Part shown: piece after piece, positions 24,510 through 31,130 of the stretch
How positions within the stretch are numbered: position 1 is the first letter of the stretch
Layout: the number at the start of each line of letters is the position of its first letter
Source: CAYGTO01 sp964352815
GTDB taxonomy: Bacteria; Pseudomonadota; Alphaproteobacteria; Rickettsiales; UBA3002
Assembly: GCA_964352815.1 (NCBI GenBank)
Contig: CAYGTO010000009.1
Span: 32,441-96,440, forward strand
Direction of reading: 5' to 3'
Length of the DNA stretch: 64,000 nt
Program-made: the position numbers and the translations under genes
The notes under the pieces: model-generated
The model's database searches: none
Told to the model about the DNA's origin: nothing
The model's input: only the letters and a program-made list of their open reading frames with translations

Positions 24510-25383
24510 TGTCCGCGTCGCTATAACCCTGTATATAAAGCGCAGTGGTTAAGTCGCCATAATTGATCGCTGCTCCGGCTGCTTTACGCACCGCAGGTTT
24601 CCCCTCATACGCAATGCCGAGGCCTGCCGCTTGAAGCATAGGAATATCATTCGCACCATCGCCAATAGCGAGTGTTTCTTTCGGATCAATGCTATGTTCA
24701 GCCATCAGCCTTTTAAGCTGCTCAACTTTTGCATCTTTACCCAAAATGGGCAGGGCGACTTCTCCGGTTAATGCACCGTTTTCGATAAGCAATTGATTCG
24801 CGTGATGTGACGCAAACCCGCAGGCCATCGCGACCTTTTCCGTGAAAAACGTAAAGCCACCTGAGACCAGCGCCGTCAACGCACCATCGGCTTTCATAGT
24901 GCGCACAAGGGCTTCTGCACCAGGCGTGAGTGTGATCTGCGCGTGCCAGACTTCTTCTAATGTTGTTTCGTTCAACCCTTGAAGCAAGGCCACGCGCTCT
25001 TTCAGCGCCGCTTCAAATTCCAACTCGCCTTTCATCGCTTTCTCAGTAATGGCGGCGACCTTATCTCTCATTCCAACCTTATCGGCCAGCTCATCAATGC
25101 ACTCCTGCTCGATGATGGTGGAGTCCATATCGCAGATCAGCAGCTTTTTTTTACGATGTTCCACTGGCTGCATCGCCACATCGAGCGGCATATCCTCGAT
25201 GATTTCGTCGAACATTTCCTGCATCACCGGGCTGATATTGTCGACCAGCATATCAAACGCCCGCTCATGCGATAGCCAGGCAGTTTTGTCATAGCTTGTG
25301 TTGAGCCGCGCGCAGAGCTGCTCGAGCAGCATGGGCATTTCCATGGTTGGCTTGGGGGCGATGCATGTGATAACAAACGACAT
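24487..25383 (-). CDS. serB: phosphoserine phosphatase
   Basis: SerB performs the last step of serine synthesis. The 298-residue HAD-family protein has an N-terminal ACT-like region and the nucleophile motif C-D-M-D-S-T-I-I (Asp85 and Asp87). It also has the S-G-G-F-T-F-F motif II and the magnesium motif I-G-D-G-A-N-D-I-P-M. The start at 25383 is chosen from the family alignment (M-S-F-V-I-T). Its ATG abuts the miaA ATG on the other strand (together CATATG), leaving no spacer between two divergent genes. The serB-miaA divergent pair is common in alphaproteobacteria. Confidence 0.93.
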   Translation of the reverse strand: MSFVITCIAPKPTMEMPMLLEQLCARLNTSYDKTAWLSHERAFDMLVDNISPVMQEMFDEIIEDMPLDVAMQPVEHRKKKLLICDMDSTIIEQECIDELADKVGMRDKVAAITEKAMKGELEFEAALKERVALLQGLNETTLEEVWHAQITLTPGAEALVRTMKADGALTALVSGGFTFFTEKVAMACGFASHHANQLLIENGALTGEVALPILGKDAKVEQLKRLMAEHSIDPKETLAIGDGANDIPMLQAAGLGIAYEGKPAVRKAAGAAINYGDLTTALYIQGYSDADITRLQES

Positions 25384-26283
25384 ATGACACACTCTGTTCA
25401 GGTATTAATCGGACCGACCGCAAGCGGTAAAACGGCATACGCGCTTACTTTAGCAGCTCAACAAGACCTCGTCATTATCAATATGGATGCGATGCAAATG
25501 TACGCGGATCTGCGGATCATCACCGCGCGGCCGACGCCAGAAGAGGAAGCGCAAGCCGAGCACCGGCTTTATGGCGTGCTGGAGGCAACGGTGCATGGCA
25601 ATGCGGCGCTGTGGTGTGAGCTGGCAGCGCAGGAAATACAGCGCGCAGGGGAGTTAGGAAAGCACCCGCTGCTTGTGGGCGGCACGGGCATGTATTTGAA
25701 ATGCTTGATGGAAGGGCTGCCGAAAATCCCAGCAATTTCTGAAGCGGTGAAGGCGCAGGTGGCGGCAATGGATAATCTGCATGAATCATTACAAGCATAT
25801 GACCCTGCCATGGCGCAGCAGCTCGAACCCGGGGACTTTCAGCGTATTCAGCGCGCGCTGGAGGTGAAGCTGGAAACTGGCCGCAGCCTATCAGAGTGGC
25901 ATGATGACCCGGTCACGCCGTTTTTCCCTGACGCTGGCTACGATATTACGGCGCTTCTTCCCCCTCGCGAAGAGGTCTACGCCAAGATTAACGCCCGCTT
26001 TGCACAAATGGCAGAAAACGGTGCGATTGAGGAGGTGCGCGAACTTCGTTCGCGGATGACCGGAGGGCTAGATAGCCAGATATCCGGTCATCCGTCTATC
26101 CGGCCATCCGTCTATCCACTCCTCAAAGCCCATGGCGTCCCCGAAATCCTTGCCTATCTTGAAGGCACGATGTACCTCGAAGAGGCCATCAGCAAGGCCC
26201 AGCAAAACACTCGAAACTACGCCAAACGCCAAATGACCTGGATCCGTAATCAGCTGCCGGAGGCGAAAAGGGTTGAACATTAG
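25384..26283 (+). CDS. miaA: tRNA dimethylallyltransferase with in-frame palindromic insertion
   Basis: MiaA isopentenylates A37 of tRNAs reading codons that begin with U. The 299-residue protein has the Walker A G-P-T-A-S-G-K-T at residues 10-17, the substrate D-A-M-Q-M-Y segment, G-G-T-G-M-Y-L-K, and the C-terminal Y-A-K-R-Q-M-T-W. Residues about 224-244, between E-L-R-S and P-L-L-K-A-H-G, are encoded by a perfect inverted repeat plus a 16-bp tandem repeat. They replace the shorter G-L-D-P-x-L-P-A-M segment usual in the family. The frame is kept. No ribosome-binding site is visible before the ATG. Confidence 0.93.
   Translation: MTHSVQVLIGPTASGKTAYALTLAAQQDLVIINMDAMQMYADLRIITARPTPEEEAQAEHRLYGVLEATVHGNAALWCELAAQEIQRAGELGKHPLLVGGTGMYLKCLMEGLPKIPAISEAVKAQVAAMDNLHESLQAYDPAMAQQLEPGDFQRIQRALEVKLETGRSLSEWHDDPVTPFFPDAGYDITALLPPREEVYAKINARFAQMAENGAIEEVRELRSRMTGGLDSQISGHPSIRPSVYPLLKAHGVPEILAYLEGTMYLEEAISKAQQNTRNYAKRQMTWIRNQLPEAKRVEH
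26053..26117 (+). repeat. palindrome plus tandem repeat inside miaA
   Basis: CGGATGACCGGA (26053-26064) and TCCGGTCATCCG (26083-26094) are perfect 12-bp inverted arms, with an inner GGCT-AGAT-AGCC hairpin (26066-26077). CATCCGTCTATCC then occurs twice, at 26089-26101 and 26105-26117, as a 16-bp-period tandem repeat. The whole lies in the miaA reading frame. Confidence 0.85.
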
Positions 26284-26320
26284 GGGTTTAGACTTTAGAA
26301 AAGCGTAAAGAGAACACAGC

Positions 26321-26410
26321 GAGGACAGAAGTCCGAGCCCTTTAGTCGGCGAAGCCGTTAGTTCCATCGCGCGTAACAGAAGTGCAGCGCGGGGAAGAAA
26401 AGAAAAAACG
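26321..26410 (+). ncRNA. candidate structured leader RNA of ilvB (shared with ilvE)
   Basis: This is the second copy of the leader seen before ilvE. Three hairpins can be drawn: GGAC-agaa-GTCC (26323-26334), CGGC-gaa-GCCG (26347-26357), and CGCGC/GCGCG (26368-26372 with 26387-26391) around the same 14-base loop as in ilvE. The second hairpin has four pairs here and three in ilvE, changed on both sides, which supports pairing. No ATG occurs between the miaA stop codon and ilvB. CTTT in the conserved CCCTTTAG can pair with AAAG in the purine-rich stretch before the start codon. Confidence 0.6.
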
Positions 26411-28180
26411 ATGACTCAAGCCAAACAGATGCTCGGATCAGAAATGGTCGTGAAATCTATGCTGGATCAAGGCACGGATGTCGTGTTCGGCTATCCGGGC
26501 GGTGCGGTGCTGCCGCTCTATGATGCCATGTTCAAGCAGAACAAGCTGCGTCATATTCTAGTGCGCCATGAGCAGGCGGCGGTGCATGCGGCGGAGGGCT
26601 ATGCGCGCTCAACAGGCAAGGTCGGCGCGGTGGTGGTGACTTCAGGCCCGGGCGCAACGAACACGGTGACCGGCCTAACCGACGCGCTGATGGACTCGAT
26701 CCCGCTGGTCTGTGTGACCGGCCAGGTGCCGAGCCATTTGATTGGCACGGACGCGTTCCAGGAAGCCGATGTGACGGGGATTACCCGCAGCTGCACCAAG
26801 CATAATTATCTGGTGACGGATATTAATGATCTTGCGCGGATCATGCATGAGGCATTTTTAGTCGCGCGGACCGGGCGTCCGGGGCCGGTGCTGGTCGATA
26901 TTCCAAAGGATATTTTCAATGCCAGCGGCAAATATGAGACGAAAGATGCCAGCAAGCGCATTTCGTATCGTCCGATTCCCAAAGCCTCGGCCAAGTCGGT
27001 CGAGAAGGCAGTGAACCTGCTCGCGAAGGCGAAAAAGCCGATTTTCTATGTCGGCGGCGGGGTAATTAATTCCGGGCCGAAAGCGGTGAAGGCGCTGCGC
27101 CAGCTGGTGAAGCTGACGGGTTATCCGTGCACCACGACGCTGATGGGGCTGGGCGCCTATCCCGGCAATGATAAGCAGTTTTTGGGCATGCTCGGGATGC
27201 ATGGTTCGCTCGAAGCGAATATGGCGATGCGCCACTGCGATGTGATGATCAATATCGGCGCACGCTTTGATGACCGGGTGACCGGGCGTCTGGATGGTTT
27301 CTCGCCCGATTCAAAAAAGATTCATATCGATGTCGATGCCAGCTCGGTGAATAAGACGGTGGATGTCGATGTGCCGGTGCTCGGCGATGCTGGTGAGGTG
27401 CTTGAGGCCATGGTGAGCTTGCTGAAAAAGCGTCAGGTGGCCGATGCCGCAAAAGCGGCGCATGCCAAAGCCGTCAAAGGCTGGTGGAAAGAAATTGACG
27501 GCTGGCGTGCGAAAGATTCTTTCAAATTTGAGGAAACGAAGAAAAGCATTAAGCCGCAGCGTGCGCTGCGCGAGCTCTATGCGCAGGTGAAAAAGGAAGA
27601 TTTCTTTATCACCACCGATGTGGGGCAGCACCAAATGTGGGCGGCGCAGCATGTTCTCTATCACGAGCCGAACCGCTGGATGAGTTCCGGCGGGCTGGGT
27701 ACGATGGGCTATGGCCTTCCCGCCGCGCTCGGCGTACAGGTGGCAAACCCCGGAAAACCGGTGATTTGCGTGACCGGCGAGGCGTCCTTCATGATGAATA
27801 TTCAGGAGCTGTCGACGCTGGTGCAATATCGTTTGCCAGTGAAGGTGCTGATCGTGAATAACCAATATATGGGCATGGTGCGCCAGTGGCAGGAGATGTT
27901 CCATGGCTGCCGTTATAGCGAAAGCTATATGGATTCGCTTCCGGATTTCGTCAAGCTGGCTGAGGCCTATGGCATGCGTGGCTTGCGCTGTAAAAAGCCG
28001 GGCGATCTAAGCAAGACAATTGAGACGATGCTCGCACATGACGGGCCAGTTCTTGCCGATATATGGGTCGATCGCGAAGAAAATGTCTATCCTATGATCC
28101 CCGCCGGCGCCGCGCATCACGAGCTTGTCCTCGGCCCGGAAGATGATACGGGCGAGATTTTGGATGTGAATCGGGTGTAG
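26411..28180 (+). CDS. ilvB: acetolactate synthase large (catalytic) subunit
   Basis: This TPP enzyme starts valine, leucine and isoleucine synthesis. The 589-residue protein has the TPP-activating Glu in V-R-H-E-Q-A-A-V-H-A-A-E-G-Y, a central FAD-binding domain, and the C-terminal TPP domain with G-L-G-T-M-G-Y-G-L-P-A-A. The magnesium motif reads G-E-A-S rather than G-D-G-S, a variant also usual in alphaproteobacterial enzymes. It sits behind a structured leader shared with ilvE and is followed by ilvN after a palindromic spacer. Confidence 0.96.
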   Translation: MTQAKQMLGSEMVVKSMLDQGTDVVFGYPGGAVLPLYDAMFKQNKLRHILVRHEQAAVHAAEGYARSTGKVGAVVVTSGPGATNTVTGLTDALMDSIPLVCVTGQVPSHLIGTDAFQEADVTGITRSCTKHNYLVTDINDLARIMHEAFLVARTGRPGPVLVDIPKDIFNASGKYETKDASKRISYRPIPKASAKSVEKAVNLLAKAKKPIFYVGGGVINSGPKAVKALRQLVKLTGYPCTTTLMGLGAYPGNDKQFLGMLGMHGSLEANMAMRHCDVMINIGARFDDRVTGRLDGFSPDSKKIHIDVDASSVNKTVDVDVPVLGDAGEVLEAMVSLLKKRQVADAAKAAHAKAVKGWWKEIDGWRAKDSFKFEETKKSIKPQRALRELYAQVKKEDFFITTDVGQHQMWAAQHVLYHEPNRWMSSGGLGTMGYGLPAALGVQVANPGKPVICVTGEASFMMNIQELSTLVQYRLPVKVLIVNNQYMGMVRQWQEMFHGCRYSESYMDSLPDFVKLAEAYGMRGLRCKKPGDLSKTIETMLAHDGPVLADIWVDREENVYPMIPAGAAHHELVLGPEDDTGEILDVNRV

Positions 28181-28185
28181 CCCGT

Positions 28186-28252
28186 TTCGCGTTGCACGTT
28201 TAGTGTTGCGCGAAAAAACAAACAACGAGAAACTAGTAACGAGCAACGCGAA
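28186..28252. repeat. inverted repeat filling the ilvB-ilvN spacer
   Basis: TTCGCGTTGC (28186-28195) and GCAACGCGAA (28243-28252) are perfect 10-bp inverted arms; pairing continues for CGTT after one mismatch. The right arm ends on the A of the ilvN start codon, so folding would hide the start. No ribosome-binding site is evident except inside the repeat. Confidence 0.7.
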
Positions 28253-28803
28253 TGACCCAAGCAGAACCAATCGACATTGTCTATGACATCATCAAAGAGC
28301 GGCCGGAAGAGGAGCGGTATATCCTTGCCGTGCTGGTCGATAATGAATTTGGCGCGCTGAACCGTGTGGTCGGGTTGTTTTCCGCGCGCGGTTATAACAT
28401 TGAAGCGTTGACCGTAGCCGAGGTCGATGAGGGCAAATCGCTCTCGCGGATTACGATTGTCACGCGTGGTTCGCCCAAGACCATCGTTCAGATCATGAAT
28501 CTGCTGAACCGTATCGTACCGGTCCACAAAGTGCATAATTTGACCGTCGAAGGGCCGCATGTGGAACGCGAGCTAGCGCTCATCAAAGTCAAAGGCAAAG
28601 GCGAAGACCGCGTCGAAGCGCTGCGTATTGCTGACATTTTCCGTGCGAAATCCGTGGATGCAACGACCGAAAGCTTTATTTTTGAGATCACTGGCGCGTC
28701 TAGCAAGGTCGATGCGTTCATTGACTTAATGCGCCCGGTGGGGCTGGTCGAAATCGCACGCACCGGGGCGGCCGGTATGGCGCGCGGGAAACGCGGACTG
28801 TGA
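28252..28803 (+). CDS. ilvN: acetolactate synthase small (regulatory) subunit
   Basis: This subunit activates IlvB and gives feedback inhibition, usually by valine. The 183-residue protein has an N-terminal ACT domain (L-V-D-N-E-F-G-A-L-N-R-V-V-G-L-F-S-A-R-G-Y-N) and the C-terminal ALS_ss domain (V-E-R-E-L-A-L-I-K-V). It is 72 bp downstream of ilvB. The gene symbol could equally be ilvH; the two are orthologous labels for this subunit. The start codon overlaps the end of an inverted repeat. Confidence 0.95.
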   Translation: MTQAEPIDIVYDIIKERPEEERYILAVLVDNEFGALNRVVGLFSARGYNIEALTVAEVDEGKSLSRITIVTRGSPKTIVQIMNLLNRIVPVHKVHNLTVEGPHVERELALIKVKGKGEDRVEALRIADIFRAKSVDATTESFIFEITGASSKVDAFIDLMRPVGLVEIARTGAAGMARGKRGL

Positions 28804-28806
28804 GTT

Positions 28807-28920
28807 CGTCATACCGCCGAAGGGCGGTATCCAGTTTCTAACCTTATGTTCCTATCGACAACATGGATTAGCTTCGCTGGTCTCCGCTTCGCTCCAACTC
28901 CGGCCTACGCCGGAATGACA
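28807..28920. repeat. palindromic repeat between ilvN and ilvC
   Basis: Two strong hairpins lie at the ends: ATACCGCC-gaa-GGGCGGTAT near 28811-28830, and TCCGGC-ctac-GCCGGA at 28899-28914. The element begins with CGTCAT and ends with AATGACA, the inverted-end pattern shared with the elements at 7138, 9766 and 14612. Confidence 0.75.
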
Positions 28921-29014
28921 GATTTGAGGGGTGACAAGTTCCTTGCGTCTCGCGCATAAGCTGCTAAAACCTTATCCATTAACGAAAAATACACCTCAGA
29001 CATAAGGAGCGACC

Positions 29015-30028
29015 ATGCAAGTCTATTACGATAAAGATTGTGATCTAAATATTTTAAAGGGTAAGAAAGTGACCATTTTGGGTTATGGCAGTCAGGGTCA
29101 TGCCCATGCGCTGAATTTGAAAGATTCGGGCGTGAGCGATATTACGATTGGTCTGCGTGAAGGCTCGAGCAGCACGGCGAAAGCGCAGAATGACGGATTT
29201 ACGGTGAAGCCATCGGCCGAAGCGGTGAAAGATGCCGATGTGGTGATGATCCTGACGCCGGATGAGTTCCAAGGCGAGCTGTATAAAGAAATGGAGGGCA
29301 ATTTGAAACAGGGCGTGGCGCTGGCCTTTGCCCATGGCTTCAATGTGCATTTTGACTTCATCAAGGTGCGTGATGATATGGATGTGTTCATGACGGCGCC
29401 CAAAGGCCCGGGCCATACGGTGCGCAGCGAATATAAAAAGGGCGGCGGTGTGCCATGCCTGATTGCGGTAGCGCAAGATGCGACCGGCAAAGCGAAAGAC
29501 ATCGCGCTGGCTTGGGCGTCAGGTGTGGGCGGTGGCCGTAGCGGCATCATCGAGACTACCTTTAAAGATGAGTGTGAGACGGATCTCTTTGGTGAGCAAG
29601 CGGTGCTGTGCGGCGGAATTTCCGCGCTGATTAAAGCGGGCTTTGAAACGCTGACCGAAGCGGGTTATCCCGAAGAAATGGCCTATTTTGAATGTTTGCA
29701 TGAGACCAAGCTGATCGTGGATCTGCTCTATGAAGGTGGTTTGGCGAATATGCGTTATTCAATCTCGAACACGGCGGAATTTGGTGACTATGTCACTGGC
29801 CCACGCATTGTGACGGCAGAAACCAAAGCGGAGATGAAGCGCGTGCTGGCAGATATTCAGTCGGGCAAATTTGCGCGTGAATTCGTTGCGGATCGTGCGA
29901 GCCAAGGCGCGCATAAGCTTGAGGAATATCGCGAAGCCGAAGCGAAACACCCAATCGAAAAAGTGGGCGAGAAACTCCGCGCCATGATGCCATGGATCGC
30001 GAAGAACAAACTGGTAGATGCAGCCTAA
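29015..30028 (+). CDS. ilvC: ketol-acid reductoisomerase (class I)
   Basis: IlvC converts acetolactate and acetohydroxybutyrate to the dihydroxy acids in branched-chain amino-acid synthesis. The 337-residue sequence is the short class I form: the NADP motif G-Y-G-S-Q-G-H-A-H-A near the N-terminus, A-P-K-G-P-G-H-T-V-R, D-L-F-G-E-Q-A-V-L-C-G-G, and E-C-L-H-E-T-K-L-I-V-D-L. A clear AAGGAG site precedes the ATG. The shared ilvE/ilvB leader is absent here. The last 4 bp overlap the opposing yhcH-like gene. Confidence 0.96.
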   Translation: MQVYYDKDCDLNILKGKKVTILGYGSQGHAHALNLKDSGVSDITIGLREGSSSTAKAQNDGFTVKPSAEAVKDADVVMILTPDEFQGELYKEMEGNLKQGVALAFAHGFNVHFDFIKVRDDMDVFMTAPKGPGHTVRSEYKKGGGVPCLIAVAQDATGKAKDIALAWASGVGGGRSGIIETTFKDECETDLFGEQAVLCGGISALIKAGFETLTEAGYPEEMAYFECLHETKLIVDLLYEGGLANMRYSISNTAEFGDYVTGPRIVTAETKAEMKRVLADIQSGKFAREFVADRASQGAHKLEEYREAEAKHPIEKVGEKLRAMMPWIAKNKLVDAA

Positions 30029-30483
30029 ACTGGCACTTTCACCACGGCTTTTTTCACGGCGCTTGGGCCATCTAGCTGAAGGCCGGGCCGGTGCCCATCG
30101 CTGGGGTAAAACACGGCAACGCGCTGGCCTGTTAGCGTGAGAGACTGCGTCACGACATTATCTGCCCCTGGCATATACAGCCCATAATCATGCTTGTCAT
30201 GATACGGCGTATGTTCAATGCTCAGCTCAGAAAGCGGGCACCAATCCACCCGCTCCGCGCCACGAATGACCATCTGAATGTCGATATGTTTGCGGTGCGC
30301 TTCGAATTGACGTTCTTCCGCGGGTACCGTGTCATAGGCGTCGATCATCACGAACAAGCCGCTGCCAATCTCGTGTTTTTCGGTCTCTATCCCAGCGGGT
30401 AGATGCTGCAAGAAACGCAAACCCTCGCTCAGCCGCGCATCTAAATTTTTCTCGAGCAGTGCCTTAACCGTATCAAATATCAT
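30025..30483 (-). CDS. YhcH/YjgK/YiaL-family cupin-like protein
   Basis: This 152-residue protein belongs to the DUF386 family, a jelly-roll fold related to sugar enzymes such as EbgC. Signature residues are A-H-R-K-H-I-D-I-Q and G-L-Y-M-P-G-A-D, with further His and Glu residues that usually bind a metal. Members occur in sialic-acid or sugar-acid metabolism, but the neighbours here are amino-acid genes, so the substrate is unknown. It overlaps the ilvC stop region by 4 bp. Confidence 0.85.
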   Translation of the reverse strand: MIFDTVKALLEKNLDARLSEGLRFLQHLPAGIETEKHEIGSGLFVMIDAYDTVPAEERQFEAHRKHIDIQMVIRGAERVDWCPLSELSIEHTPYHDKHDYGLYMPGADNVVTQSLTLTGQRVAVFYPSDGHRPGLQLDGPSAVKKAVVKVPV

Positions 30484-30541
30484 AGCCTATATCCTATGTG
30501 TCACTCCTCTCGATACTCTGCCACGTCGCTGCGGGCATGTA

Positions 30542-30586
30542 AATTCACAAAACTGTCATACTTTGATTCCTTTGCTCTGCTAATAA
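30542..30586 (+). promoter_or_regulatory. partial Pho-box-like promoter of the lone receiver gene
   Basis: CTGTCAT (30553-30559) is preceded by AAAA and a poor half-site, AATTCAC (30542-30548). A -10-like TAATAA (30581-30586) lies 21 bases after CTGTCAT, one extra repeat length beyond the usual spacing. It resembles the better box at 15395 but could be coincidence. Confidence 0.3.
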
Positions 30587-30593
30587 TTCTGAA

Positions 30594-31088
30594 TTGATTG
30601 GCGAGCAAAAAACAGTACTGCTGTGTGGCGCTGATATAGATGGTCTGGAAAAAACCAAGAACACATTAGAGAAAGCTGGCTTTAACGTCATACCCGTACT
30701 GGCTTATCCGTATGGTTCCGATAAAGTGCAATATGACGCTCTGCAAGAACCTAAATGGGTTCAACATACGTTTTCTTCTCCGGAAGAATTGCGTGACATC
30801 ATTGTGGCGTTAGATCTTCCGATCGACTGCATTGTTTCAGATTCCCTGCTAGGCGAAGATGCCCCGATAACGGCAAGCTATGTGCTTAGACCTGCGAAGC
30901 AGGTATTGGACGTTCCGATAGTGATTTTAACGGAATGTCCTGATGCCTGGATAAGAAACGCAACCTGCCAGGAAGCGATTGACGCTCTAGGGTCAAAGTG
31001 TGCTGTAATACATAAGACTGAGACTGGGGCCGTAATTGAAGGAATTAAGCGTCAGCTAGGTATGGAAGAAACGCCGCCACTGCCATAG
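30594..31088 (+). CDS. stand-alone receiver-like protein
   Basis: This 164-residue protein resembles a response-regulator receiver. The N-terminal strand is followed by acidic A-D-I-D, and the strand before the loop ends in C-I-V-S-D-S-L-L-G, which places an Asp at the phosphoacceptor position. Later come I-V-I-L-T-E (Thr switch position) and V-I-H-K-T (Lys position). There is an insertion of about 20 residues before the central helix. The only plausible start is TTG at 30594, so the N-terminus is uncertain. No output domain is attached. It lies between genes for branched-chain amino-acid synthesis without obvious link to them. Confidence 0.6.
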   Translation: MIGEQKTVLLCGADIDGLEKTKNTLEKAGFNVIPVLAYPYGSDKVQYDALQEPKWVQHTFSSPEELRDIIVALDLPIDCIVSDSLLGEDAPITASYVLRPAKQVLDVPIVILTECPDAWIRNATCQEAIDALGSKCAVIHKTETGAVIEGIKRQLGMEETPPLP

Positions 31089-31130
31089 AAATTTCTTGCG
31101 AAATCTCTGACACTTGCCTACACCTACGGC

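Noticed and set aside
27770..27800. G-E-A-S instead of G-D-G-S in the TPP-binding site of IlvB, considered as a lost active site
   Set aside because: Glu at this position is usual in alphaproteobacterial IlvB, so it is not a defect.
27311..27904. A 197-codon open frame on the minus strand inside ilvB
   Set aside because: It is a shadow of the ilvB coding frame, His/Arg-rich and without homology or a ribosome-binding site.
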